From WHSW01 sp963828755 (GTDB lineage: Bacteria; Actinomycetota; Thermoleophilia; Solirubrobacterales; 70-9): DNA of 64,000 bases. Position numbers and translations under genes: made by a program. The notes beneath the pieces are model-generated. The model was given only the letters and a program-made list of their open reading frames with translations. It was not told the origin of the DNA and searched no databases. Each line of letters begins with the position of its first letter. Positions within the stretch are counted from its first letter, which is position 1. Location of the stretch: the NCBI GenBank assembly GCA_963828755.1, contig CAWHFY010000022.1, positions 62,001-126,000 of the forward strand. Direction: 5' to 3'. This document shows positions 24,230 through 32,610 of the stretch, piece after piece.

Positions 24230-24700
24230 TTACTTGACGCCCTTGAGGCAGGTGAGGTTCGACGTGATCGTGAACGGGGCGCGCGGGCTTGCCGCCGCCG
24301 CTGCGTCGTCGAGCGCGATCAGCACGTGGTATTGCTTGGAGTTCTTGACGTAGGAGCCCTGGATGAACAGGTCGGTGGTGTCCTTCGGGACGATTCCGCC
24401 GTCGACCACCTTCGAGCAGCCGGTCAGCTTCACGTCGACGAACGGGCTCAGCCCGACCGGCGGGTCCGACGGGTCGATGGTCGTCGCCGAGCCCTCCAGA
24501 TAGACGATCTCGGCCTTCTTCGGGCTCCCGGGAGCCGGCTTCGCGAGCGCCTTCGTGCGCGGGGCGTCGGCGAGGTCGATGGTCAACTTCGTGTAGTCGG
24601 GCGGCGTCTCGGACGCGGTGCTGGAGGTCGAGGCGAGCGCGAACCCGATCGCCGCCGCGGCCGCCAGCGTCGTCGCGACGGCAATCAACTTCGTCCTCAT
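24230..24700 (-). CDS. Secreted protein of unknown function
   Basis: 156 residues: signal peptide MRTKLIAVATTLAAAAAIGFA, then an unrecognised domain with two Cys (LTGCSKVV and SNLTCLKG) at matching ends, suggesting one disulfide. ATG 24700 with AGGAGGGTGC upstream. Divergent from the ECF sigma factor at 24804, 103 bp apart. Confidence 0.65.
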   Translation of the reverse strand: MRTKLIAVATTLAAAAAIGFALASTSSTASETPPDYTKLTIDLADAPRTKALAKPAPGSPKKAEIVYLEGSATTIDPSDPPVGLSPFVDVKLTGCSKVVDGGIVPKDTTDLFIQGSYVKNSKQYHVLIALDDAAAAASPRAPFTITSNLTCLKGVK

Positions 24701-24803
24701 CTGCACCCTCCTGCGATTCGTTGGCACGGCCCGCTCGAGCCAGTCTATGAAGACAACACCGCGGCTCACGAATACGCTCGGCGGACCGTTCAGGAAGTAG
24801 CCA

Positions 24804-25319
24804 GTGAGCGCCGCAGCCACATCACCGGCCGCCTCGCGGCCCCCGTTTCAGCGCTTCGTCGACGCGCACGCACGCCCGGTGCTCGCCTTCCTGCGGGCGA
24901 TGGTCGGCGAACACGACGCCGAGGACTGCTTTCAGGAGACGATGATCGCCGCGCTCCGCGGCTACGACCGCATGGACGGCGCCCACCCGCGCGCCTGGGT
25001 TATGACGATCGCCCGCCGCAAAGCGATCGACCACCACCGGGCCCGGGTGCGCCGGCCCGAGCCCCGCGGCGATCTGCCCGAGCCGGTCGCCGAGCCGAGC
25101 GGGGGAGGGCTCGGCGATCTCGACGGTGACGTCTGGGCCGGGGTCGCGGCGCTCAGCGATGCCCGCCGCGAGGCGGTCGCGCTGCGCTTCGCCGCCGACC
25201 TCTCCTACCGCGAGATCGCGGCGGCACTCGCATGCAGCGAGGCCGCCGCACGCCGCCGCGTCGCCGACGGGCTCCAACAACTGCGCCGCACGATCGACCG
25301 CGAGGAGGTCCACCGATGA
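24804..25319 (+). CDS. ECF RNA polymerase sigma factor
   Basis: 171 residues with region 2 (FLRAMVGEHDAEDCFQETMIAALRGYDR ... HPRAWVMTIARRKAIDHHR) and region 4 (ALSDARREAVALRFAADLSYREIAAALACSEAAARRRVADGLQQLRR). No anti-sigma gene adjoins; the next gene is ogt, whose ATG overlaps this stop (ATGA). That coupling suggests control of alkylation repair. GTG start. Confidence 0.9.
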   Translation: MSAAATSPAASRPPFQRFVDAHARPVLAFLRAMVGEHDAEDCFQETMIAALRGYDRMDGAHPRAWVMTIARRKAIDHHRARVRRPEPRGDLPEPVAEPSGGGLGDLDGDVWAGVAALSDARREAVALRFAADLSYREIAAALACSEAAARRRVADGLQQLRRTIDREEVHR

Positions 25320-25933
25320 ATCCGATCGAAACCGCCGAGCTGCGCCGGGTCCTCTCCGGCGGGCTCGATCGAGCCGCCGAGCGAGCTCTGAACGAGCTCG
25401 CCGCGCGCGCCGCCACAGAGGGCCTCGCCGAGGTCGCCTACGCGAGCTTCGACTCGCCGATCGGCACCGGCCACGTGGCCGCGACCGATCGCGGGATCGT
25501 CTGCCTCGGGCTGCCGAACCTCGACGAGGACACGTTCCTCGACCAGCTCGCGGCGGGGGTGAGCCCGCGCGTGCTCGAGCTGCCGGGGCGGCTCGACGGC
25601 GCGCGGCGCCAGCTCGACCGCTACTTCGACGGCGAGCTGCGCGCTTTCGAGCTCGACCTCGACTGGGGGTTGGTGCGCTCGGCGTTCTCGAGCCGCGTCC
25701 TGCACGAGACGGCGAAGCTCGGTTACGGCGAGACGGCCAGCTACGGCGAGGTCGCGGCCCGGGCCGGCAATCCGCGCGCGTTCCGCGCGGCCGGCACCGC
25801 GCTGGGCCACAACCCGATTCCGATCATCGTCCCGTGCCACCGCGTCCTGCGCGCGGGCGGCATCCTCGGCAACTACGGCGGCGGGCCGGAGATGAAGGAG
25901 TGGCTGTTGAAGCACGAAGGCGCGCTGGGGTAG
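25316..25933 (+). CDS. ogt: Methylated-DNA-[protein]-cysteine S-methyltransferase
   Basis: Suicide repair protein removing alkyl groups from O6-alkylguanine. The acceptor Cys is in IPIIVPCHRVL; helix-turn-helix GYGETASYGEVAARAGNPRAFRAAGTALGHNP and C-terminal GNYGGGPEMKEWLLKHEG are typical. About 60 extra N-terminal residues (ELRRVLSGGLDRAAERALNE) precede the usual DSPIGTGHVA start. Coupled to the ECF sigma gene by ATGA. Confidence 0.93.
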   Translation: MNPIETAELRRVLSGGLDRAAERALNELAARAATEGLAEVAYASFDSPIGTGHVAATDRGIVCLGLPNLDEDTFLDQLAAGVSPRVLELPGRLDGARRQLDRYFDGELRAFELDLDWGLVRSAFSSRVLHETAKLGYGETASYGEVAARAGNPRAFRAAGTALGHNPIPIIVPCHRVLRAGGILGNYGGGPEMKEWLLKHEGALG

Positions 25934-26004
25934 TTCGTTGTCGGCTGTTGGTTGTCGTCGTTCGGCTGATCCTGGCTCGAACAACGACGAGAACTAGTCC
26001 GCCG

Positions 26005-26036
26005 CTTGGCTGCCAAGTTGGCAGTTCCTGTACAGT
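26005..26036 (+). promoter_or_regulatory. Promoter with overlapping operator for the HTH gene
   Basis: CTTGGCTGCCAAGTTGGCA contains two overlapping 13-bp palindromes (CTTGGC-T-GCCAAG and TGCCAA-G-TTGGCA). A TACAGT -10-like box lies at 26031-26036, 7 bases before the ATG at 26044, so the mRNA would be leaderless or nearly so. TTGGCT at 26006 could be the -35 box (19-bp spacing). Autoregulation by the HTH product is inference. Confidence 0.4.
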
Positions 26037-26043
26037 TCGCGCC

Positions 26044-26527
26044 ATGAACGTCGACCCCAACTCACCTCACGCAACTCTGACCAAGCGCCAGCAGGAGGTC
26101 CTCGACCGGCTCGGCCAGGGGATGGGAGCGCGCGAGATCGCCCACGACATCGGCGTCAGCCGCAACGCCGTCTACCAGCACATCGACCGGCTGCGCCGAC
26201 AGGGCGCCCTCGAGCAGAGCTACACGCCGAGCGGCCAGCCGCCGCGCCGCATCGACGTCGGCAGCGCTTCCTTCACCCCGGCGATCGCCCCGCGTGAGAG
26301 CGCCATCGCGCGGCTGCGCGAGCTCGCGGTGGCCGGGCGCCGACCGCGACGACGCCGAGTACGCGGCCGCGATCGAGGCGGCGATCGCCAACGGCGACGC
26401 CCCAGCGCTCGCCTACGAGCTCGGTCGCCTCGACGCGAGCGGCGAGGGCGGTCTGCCCGCCGACCTGGTCGCGTCGGCGCTGCGGCGCCTCGGCGCTCTG
26501 CCTGGCGTCGATCCCGGGGACGAGTAG
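26044..26527 (+). CDS. LuxR-type HTH DNA-binding protein (frameshifted)
   Basis: About 160 residues. The N-terminal part is a LuxR/GerE-like HTH: LTKRQQEVLDRLGQGMGAREIAHDIGVSRNAVYQHIDRLRRQG at residues 12-54. The C-terminal part (ADRDDAEYAAAIEAAIANGDAPALAYELGRLDASGEGG) is in another frame; deleting one G near 26336 joins them. No receiver domain. Function unknown; lemA follows after 44 bp. Confidence 0.72.
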
Positions 26528-26571
26528 GACATAATCTCCGCGCAACCACTGAAGGAGAGGTTTGTAGCTCA

Positions 26572-27246
26572 ATGGTCGTAGCCATCATCGTCATCGCGGT
26601 CATCCTGCTGCTCGGGCTGGTTCTGGGTCCTGATCCGCAACTCGATCATCGGGTCGCGCAACCGAGTCGACGAGGCCTGGTCCGGGATCGACGTCCAGCT
26701 CAAGCGTCGCCACGACCTGGTCCCGAACCTGGTCGAGACGGTGAAGGGGTACGCGACCCACGAGCGCGAGACCTTCGAGAAGGTGACCCAGGCGCGCGCC
26801 GCGGCGATGCAGGCCTCCGGCCCGGCCGAGGCGGGCGCCGCCGAGGGCATGCTGAGCCAGGCGCTCGGCGGGCTGCGGGTGGTCGCCGAGCAGTACCCGG
26901 AGCTGCGCGCGACCGAGAACTTCCAGCAGCTCTCGCGCAACCTCTCCGAGCTCGAGGACGAGATCCAGGCCTCGCGCCGGATCTACAACTCCAACGTCCA
27001 GGCGTACAACACGAAGATCCAGGTGTTCCCGAACTCGATGATCGCCAGCTCCGGCGGCTTCACCGCGCGCGAGTTCTTCGAGATCGAGGATCCGGGCGAC
27101 CGCGAGGTGCCGACCTTCTCGTTCGGCGACCAGGCGCCGCCGGCCGCCGCGCCCGCGGCCCCTGCGGCGCCGGCCGCTCCGGCGGCCCCGGCCCCGCCGA
27201 CTCGGCCCCGCCGCCACCGCCCTCCGCGCCGCCTCCCGGCCAGTAG
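26572..27246 (+). CDS. lemA: LemA family protein (two frameshifts)
   Basis: Membrane-anchored four-helix LemA protein. An N-terminal helix (MVVAIIVIAVILLLGLVLV) is followed by IRNSIIGSRNRVDEAWSGIDVQLKRRHDLVPNLVETVKGYA and YNSNVQAYNTKIQVFPNSMIA, both signature segments. One extra G near 26626 shifts the frame after the membrane helix, and a missing G near 27197 shifts the Ala/Pro-rich tail, which in the right frame ends PADSAPPPPPSAPPPGQ. Role in the family is poorly defined. Confidence 0.88.
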   Translation: MVVAIIVIAVILLLGLVLGPDPQLDHRVAQPSRRGLVRDRRPAQASPRPGPEPGRDGEGVRDPRARDLREGDPGARRGDAGLRPGRGGRRRGHAEPGARRAAGGRRAVPGAARDRELPAALAQPLRARGRDPGLAPDLQLQRPGVQHEDPGVPELDDRQLRRLHRARVLRDRGSGRPRGADLLVRRPGAAGRRARGPCGAGRSGGPGPADSAPPPPPSAPPPGQ

Positions 27247-27306
27247 GCGCCGTGCAAGGTCCCGCCTCCGCGCAGGAGGCGGGCGCCGCGGGCTGAATCA
27301 ACCCGC

Positions 27307-28278
27307 GTGATCGTCGACTGCGCGCATTACCGCGACGGGGTACGCCAGCACGAGGGCAAGCTGCCTCTCGACGTGGCCGAGAAGTGCGTCGTCGGCGACG
27401 GGGACTTCGTCTGGCTCGGAATGTACGAGCCGACGGTCGAGGAGCTCCAGGACGTCGGACAGCGCTTCGGGCTCCATGAGCTGGCGCTCGAGGACGCCTA
27501 CCGCGCCCATCAGCGGCCGAAGCTCGAGGACTACGACGAGTCCTACTTCATCGTCCTGCGCCCCTCGCGCTACGACGACGAGAAGGAGGAGGTGGAGTTC
27601 GGCGAGATCATGCTGTTCGTCTCGCGCACCTACGTGATCGCGGTGCGCCACGGGGCCGCCAGCGAGCTGACCGGGGTGCGCCGCCAGCTCGAGGCGCACC
27701 CGGAGCTGCTCGAGGCGGGGCCGGCGGCCGCTGTCTGGGCGATCCTCGACAAGGTCGTCGACGACTATCAGCCGGTCGTCGACGGGATCGACAACGACAT
27801 CACCGAGGTCGAAACCGAGATCTTCCAGCACCAGACCGACTCGACCCAGCGCATCTACTTCCTCAAGCGCGAGGTGATCGAGTTCCACAACGCCGCCGCG
27901 CCACTGCTCCTGCCGCTCGAGGCGCTCGAGCGCGGCGCCTTCCCGAACATGGACGAGCAGCTGCGCCGTTACTTCCGCGACGTCGCCGACCACGCCCGCC
28001 GAGTCGACGAGCAGGTCCGCGCGCAGCGCGAGCTGCTGACCTCGATCCTCGAGGCCAACCTGGCGCTCCTCGGCGTCAAGCAGAACGAGGTCGTGCGCTC
28101 GATCTCGGCCTGGGCGGCGATCATCGCCGTGCCGACCTTCCTCGCCTCGATCTGGGGGATGAACTTCACCCACATGCCGGAGCTCGACGAACCCTGGGGC
28201 TACTGGGTCGCGCTCGCGATGATGGCGATCGCGGTGGTCTTCCTGTTCCGCTTCTTCAAGCGAGTCCATTGGCTTTAG
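27307..28278 (+). CDS. corA: CorA-family magnesium/cobalt transporter
   Basis: 323 residues: long cytoplasmic alpha/beta funnel then two C-terminal membrane helices, with the selectivity motif GMN in SIWGMNFTHMPEL near residue 287. The length and the short basic tail (FFKRVHWL) are normal. GTG start at 27307. Confidence 0.95.
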   Translation: MIVDCAHYRDGVRQHEGKLPLDVAEKCVVGDGDFVWLGMYEPTVEELQDVGQRFGLHELALEDAYRAHQRPKLEDYDESYFIVLRPSRYDDEKEEVEFGEIMLFVSRTYVIAVRHGAASELTGVRRQLEAHPELLEAGPAAAVWAILDKVVDDYQPVVDGIDNDITEVETEIFQHQTDSTQRIYFLKREVIEFHNAAAPLLLPLEALERGAFPNMDEQLRRYFRDVADHARRVDEQVRAQRELLTSILEANLALLGVKQNEVVRSISAWAAIIAVPTFLASIWGMNFTHMPELDEPWGYWVALAMMAIAVVFLFRFFKRVHWL

Positions 28279-28280
28279 CC

Positions 28281-28784
28281 GTGTCCGGGACGCTGGAGCC
28301 CGCGCGCATCGAGGCGGGTCCGGTGGTGCTCGACCCGCTCGACCCCGCCGACGCCGCCGAGCTCGCGCCGTTGCTCGACGATCCCGGCCTGCACGAGTTC
28401 ATCGGCGGCGAACCCCTGACCGAGAGCGAGCTCGAGGCGCGGTACCGCCGCCTGGTCGCGGGCGCGCCCCCGGACGACGGCGCGACCTGGCTCAACTGGA
28501 CGGTTCGCCGACGCGAAGACGGGCTCGCCGTGGGCACGGCGCAGGCGACCGTCGTCGGCGACGAGGCCGCCCTCGCCTGGGTGATCGCAGCGCGTTGGCA
28601 GTGCCACGGGTACGCCGGCGCCGCGGCGTCGGCCCTGGCGACGTGGGTCGGCGAGCGCGGGTTGACGGCGGTCGCGAACATTCGCGAGGGCCACGCGGCC
28701 TCCGAGCGGGTCGCGTGGCGGGCGGGACTGCGGCTGACCGACGAGACCCGTGCCGGCGAGCGCGTCTGGCGCGCCGGCTCCTGA
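28281..28784 (+). CDS. GNAT-family N-acetyltransferase
   Basis: About 167 residues with a RimJ/RimL-type fold: VLDPLDPADAAELAPLLDDPGLHEFIGG at the start, acetyl-CoA region AWVIAARWQCHGYAGAAASALATWV, and ANIREGHAASERVAWRAGLRLTDE near the end. GTG 28281 lies 2 bases past the corA stop; a TTG at 28269 is an alternative. Substrate unknown. Confidence 0.85.
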   Translation: MSGTLEPARIEAGPVVLDPLDPADAAELAPLLDDPGLHEFIGGEPLTESELEARYRRLVAGAPPDDGATWLNWTVRRREDGLAVGTAQATVVGDEAALAWVIAARWQCHGYAGAAASALATWVGERGLTAVANIREGHAASERVAWRAGLRLTDETRAGERVWRAGS

Positions 28785-28812
28785 GGGCCGGATCGCCGCG
28801 TCGATCCGGGTG

Positions 28813-28832
28813 ACCGGGCGTCGGCGCCCGGT
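28813..28832 (+). terminator. GC-rich hairpin after the GNAT gene
   Basis: ACCGGGC and GCCCGGT form a 7-bp perfect stem with a 6-base loop, followed by TAATTT. It lies between the GNAT stop and ctaG, so termination or attenuation of read-through is plausible. Confidence 0.4.
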
Positions 28833-28844
28833 AATTTGGACGCC

Positions 28845-29726
28845 ATGGACGCGGTAATCAACGCCGGCGCGCCGCTGCTGCTGATCGCCGCGTCGCTCGC
28901 CTACGCGAAGCGCGTGCAGACGCTCGCTCGCCGGGGCAAGCCGGTCAGCGTCTGGCGCCAGCTCTCGTTCGCGGTCGGGGTACTCCTGTTGCTCGGCTCC
29001 GACCTGCCGCCGCTGGCGCCGGTCGCCGAGGAGATCGTCGTCGCGCATATGGTCCAGCACCTGCTGATCGGCGACCTCGCCGGGCTCTTCATCGCGCTCG
29101 GGATCACCGGGCCGATTCTGCAGCCGATGCTCGCGCGACGGCCGTTCTCGTGGCTGCGGGCGCTCGGCAATCCGCTCGTCGCGCTGCCGATCTGGGCGCT
29201 CAACCTCTACGTCTGGCACCTCTCGGTGCTCTACGACGGCGTCCTGGACAGCCCGCTGCTGCACTTCGCCCAGCACGCCTGCTTCTTCACCTTCGGGCTG
29301 GCGATGTGGCTGCCGCTGGTCGGCCCGCTGCCCAAGCCGACCTGGTTCGGCGACGGGGCGATGCTCGTCTACGTGATCGTCGTGCGCTTCCTCGAGGCGG
29401 TGCTCGCGAACGTGCTGATCTGGTCGGGGACCGTGCTCTATCCCGACTACGCGCCGGGCGAGGCGAAGTGGGACATCAGCCCGCTCGCCGACCAGGGCGC
29501 GGCCGGCAACGTGATGATGATCTGGACCGGCACCGTCACCCTCGGCCTGTTCACGTGGCTCTTCTTCCGCGCCGCCAACCGCAGCGCCGAGAAGCAGGAA
29601 CTGCTCGACCTCGCCGACGCCCGCGGCTTCGATCTCGACCCGGCCCGCGCCGGGCGGGCCGTCAACGCGGGCGAGGGCGCCCGCCTGCGCGAGCGCATCC
29701 TCGGCGACGGCCACGGGGCCACGTGA
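28845..29726 (+). CDS. ctaG: Cytochrome c oxidase assembly protein CtaG (caa3 type)
   Basis: A 293-residue multi-pass membrane protein of the actinobacterial/Bacillus CtaG family, implicated in copper delivery to cytochrome oxidase. About six or seven helices with conserved His in AHMVQHLLIGDLAGL, LYVWHLSVLYD and LLHFAQHACFFTFG. ATG 28845 is 60 bp after the GNAT gene. The stop overlaps the next gene's GTG (GTGA). Confidence 0.88.
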   Translation: MDAVINAGAPLLLIAASLAYAKRVQTLARRGKPVSVWRQLSFAVGVLLLLGSDLPPLAPVAEEIVVAHMVQHLLIGDLAGLFIALGITGPILQPMLARRPFSWLRALGNPLVALPIWALNLYVWHLSVLYDGVLDSPLLHFAQHACFFTFGLAMWLPLVGPLPKPTWFGDGAMLVYVIVVRFLEAVLANVLIWSGTVLYPDYAPGEAKWDISPLADQGAAGNVMMIWTGTVTLGLFTWLFFRAANRSAEKQELLDLADARGFDLDPARAGRAVNAGEGARLRERILGDGHGAT

Positions 29727-31221
29727 GCACCAACCGCTACCTGTACCTGCTCGTCTTCGTCGTCGGAACCGCCAGCCTCGGGGCCGAGATCGCCGCGGCG
29801 CGCCTGATGGCGCCGTTCTTCGGGGCCTCGACGATCGTCTGGGCGAACACGATCGCGGTCGTCCTGGTCGCGCTCTCGGCCGGCTATTGGCTCGGCGGGC
29901 GCTTCGCCGACCGCCGCCCGGACATCCGCAGCCTCTGCCTCGTCGTCCTCGCCGCCTCCGTCCTGCTCGCGGTCGTGCCGCTGATCGCGCGCCCGTTCTT
30001 CGATCTCTCGGTGGACGCGCTCGACCAGATCGAAGCGGGCGCCTTCGTCGGCTCGCTGTTCGCGGTCCTGTTCCTGATCGCGATCCCGATCGTCCTGCTC
30101 GGCACCTGCTCGCCGTGGGCGCTGCGGCTTGCGGTCGGCGACGTCGAGCACGCCGGGCGCGTCTCCGGACGCCTCTACGCGATCTCCACCGTCGGCTCGC
30201 TGACCGGGACGATGCTCGCGGCGCTCGTGCTGATCCCGCTCGCCGGGACCCAGCGGACGTTTCTCGCCTTCGCGCTCGCGCTGGCTCTGGTCGCGGTCGG
30301 CGGGCTCGGCTGGCGCTTCGCCGTCGTCCCGCTTGCCCTCGCTCGGCGCGATCGCGCTGCCGGTCGGCACCGTGAAGGCGGTCGACCAGGGCCGGGTGCT
30401 CTACGAGGACGAGTCCGAGCAGCAATACATCCGCGTCGTCGAGGAGGACGACGGCGACCGCACCCTGGAGCTCAACGAGGGCCAGGCGGTGCACTCCATC
30501 CTGCCGGCCAAGGGCTTCCTGACCGCCGACTACTGGGACAGCTTCCTGGTCTTGCCGTTCGCGGCGGCCGACCGCCCGCCTCAACGGGTGGCGATCCTCG
30601 GCAACGCTGCCGGCACGATCGCCCGCGAGTACGGCCACTTCTGGCCGCGCGCCGAGATCGACGGGGTCGAGATCGACCCGGAGCTCTCCGAGGTCGGCTA
30701 CCGCTACTTCGACATGGGCTCGAACCCGAACCTGAGCGTCCACACCGACGACGCGCGCCCGTGGCTGCGCCAGGCCGAACGGCGATTACGACCTGATCGT
30801 CGTCGACGCCTACCGCCAGCCCTACATCCCGTTCTACCTCGCGACCAAGGAGTTCTTCGAGCTCGTCCGGGACCACCTCGCACCCGGCGGCGTCGTCGTC
30901 GTCAACGTGGGTCACCCGGAGGGCTCGGACGACTTCGAGCAGGTGCTCGGAGCGACGATGGCGGCGGTCTTCCCGACCGTGCTGCGCGACCCCGCCGAGC
31001 AGACCAACACGCTCATGCTCGGCAGCGACGCCCCGGCTTCGGCGGCGCGGCTGGCGCGGGCCGCGCGCACGAGCCTGCACGGCAACCTCGCCGAGCTGGC
31101 GAAGATCGACGCCGCCCAACTCGGCCCGCGGCTCGACGGCGGCGAGGTCTACACCGACGACCGCGCCCCGGTCGAGTGGCTGATCGACAAGTCGATCCTC
31201 GGTTACGCCGAGGACCGCTGA
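29723..31221 (+). CDS. Membrane-fused spermidine-synthase-like protein (two frameshifts)
   Basis: An N-terminal block of about seven helices (YLYLLVFVVGTASLGAEIAAARLMAPFFG ...) is followed by a spermidine-synthase-like Rossmann domain: VAILGNAAGTIAREYGHFWP, DGVEIDPELSEVGYRYF, DDARPWLRQ, then YDLIVVDAYRQPYIPFYLATKEFFELVRDHLAPGG. Extra bases near 30334 and 30779 split it into three frames; removing each restores continuity. Such fused proteins are common, but their aminopropyl-transfer activity is usually unproven. GTG start overlaps ctaG. Confidence 0.82.
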
Positions 31222-31294
31222 GCGCTCAGCGCCACGGCACACGAACTCGCGCCGCGCCCTGACCCCGCGGCCGTGGTCCAGTCGCCGTCGCTGC

Positions 31295-31429
31295 CTAGCG
31301 CTTGCGGGTTCCGGGCTCGCGTCCGCGGAGCCACCGCCACCAGTAGACGCCGAGGTCGGCGAAGAAGGCGACGACGCGCCCGACCGGACCGGTCAGGACC
31401 CACGCGGCGAGGCGGTCCAGGACACTCAA
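31295..31429 (-). CDS. Small membrane-associated protein (44 aa)
   Basis: Encodes LSVLDRLAAWVLTGPVGRVVAFFADLGVYWWRWLRGREPGTRKR, a short hydrophobic segment with aromatic interface residues and a basic tail. The TTG start overlaps the aldo-keto reductase stop (TTGA), which argues for a real coupled gene. No function recognised. Confidence 0.5.
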   Translation of the reverse strand: MSVLDRLAAWVLTGPVGRVVAFFADLGVYWWRWLRGREPGTRKR

Positions 31430-32562
31430 GCGCTGACGACGGTGTGGCGCAGGTCGCGCTCGGGGTCGACGTCCCACCGCCGGCCGGCCTCGACCAGGTC
31501 GGCGCTCAGCGGCCAGCTGTCGGCGCGCTCGCTGCCATCGTTGTCTGGGCTTGCTCCCTTGAGCGTCATCGAGCCCGAGTTGTCGCCGATCGCCCGGATC
31601 TCGTCGACGTCCGCGTCGGTGAGCCGTTGCTCGGGCAGCGCCGCGAGCTCGGCGCGCTTCTCCTCGATCGGGCGCGCGCCGTCGCCGCGCTCCTGGATCA
31701 AGGTCGGGGCGACGCAGGCGACGGCGTCATGGGCGAGGTCCCACTGAGAGGCGAGCTGGATCGGGGTGAGCGCGTGGCGCTCGGCGATCGGCAGCATCCG
31801 CTCGAGCCGCTCGCGACCCGACTCGACCCAGCCGTCGGGGCGAAAGCGCCGGTGGTCGAATTCGGGAAACTCGTGGCCGGCCTCGACGTCGCCCCAGAAG
31901 ACGCCACCGTAGTCGACCACGCGGGCGATCACCCGGATGTCGCTGGCCGCCGCCGCATCGAGGGCCAGCTCGCCGGGCCACGGCTCGAGCGGGTTGAGGA
32001 TCAGCATCGCCCAGTCGATTCGGTCGCCGAATCGCTCGAAGCAATCGAGCAGGTCGAGGGTGAAGCCGTTCGCGGGCCCCGGCGCGACCCCGATCGAGCG
32101 GGCGAGCCCCGCATCGCGCAGACCGGCCATCGCGTCCCAGACGCGCTCGGAGCTGAACCCGGTGCGGTCGGGATTGTGGAGCAGCAGCAGATCGAACGAG
32201 TCGGCGCCGACCCGCGCCAGGCTGGCCTCGGCCGCGGCGCGGAGATACGAGTCGTAGGCGTCGGGGGCGCGCAGGCGGGGGTCGGTGAACCGGGGGAAGC
32301 CGCGCGGACCGTCGCGCTCACCGTCGACGAAGTCGTGGCCGACGGCGCCGACCAGGCTGTAGGAGTCGCGATCGACACCCTGGAGCGCGCGCCCGAGCAG
32401 CTCGTCGGCGCCACCGGATCCGTAGACGTCGGCGGTGATCACTGTGTCGATCCCGGCGCCGGGACGCAGCACCTCGATCAGTCGCTCGTCGTCGACCGGC
32501 TCGCCGAAGTGCATGAAGCGCCCGCCGCTCCAGGTACCGAGTGCCGTTGTGCCCGGGTCCAC
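31426..32562 (-). CDS. Aldo/keto reductase family protein
   Basis: A 378-residue protein related to AKR TIM barrels: ITADVYGSGGADELLGRAL (the D-x3-Y region), SFDLLLLHNPDRTGFSSERVWDAMAGLRDAGLARSIGVAPG, and a C-terminal AELAALPEQRLTDADVDEIRAIG. Longer than usual, with the additional GHEFPEFDHRRFRPDGWVESGRERL region. GTG 32562 is 48 bp from the divergent tig start. Substrate unknown. Confidence 0.85.
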   Translation of the reverse strand: MDPGTTALGTWSGGRFMHFGEPVDDERLIEVLRPGAGIDTVITADVYGSGGADELLGRALQGVDRDSYSLVGAVGHDFVDGERDGPRGFPRFTDPRLRAPDAYDSYLRAAAEASLARVGADSFDLLLLHNPDRTGFSSERVWDAMAGLRDAGLARSIGVAPGPANGFTLDLLDCFERFGDRIDWAMLILNPLEPWPGELALDAAAASDIRVIARVVDYGGVFWGDVEAGHEFPEFDHRRFRPDGWVESGRERLERMLPIAERHALTPIQLASQWDLAHDAVACVAPTLIQERGDGARPIEEKRAELAALPEQRLTDADVDEIRAIGDNSGSMTLKGASPDNDGSERADSWPLSADLVEAGRRWDVDPERDLRHTVVSA

Positions 32563-32610
32563 GCTCGCAAGCGTAGTGCTCGAAGCCCGGCCACTAAGCT
32601 CCGGCGCTCG

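Noticed and set aside
28275..30743. Long minus-strand open frame opposite GNAT, ctaG and the spermidine-synthase-like gene
   Set aside because: Low-complexity Arg/Asp/Val-rich translation; the opposite strand carries three recognisable families.
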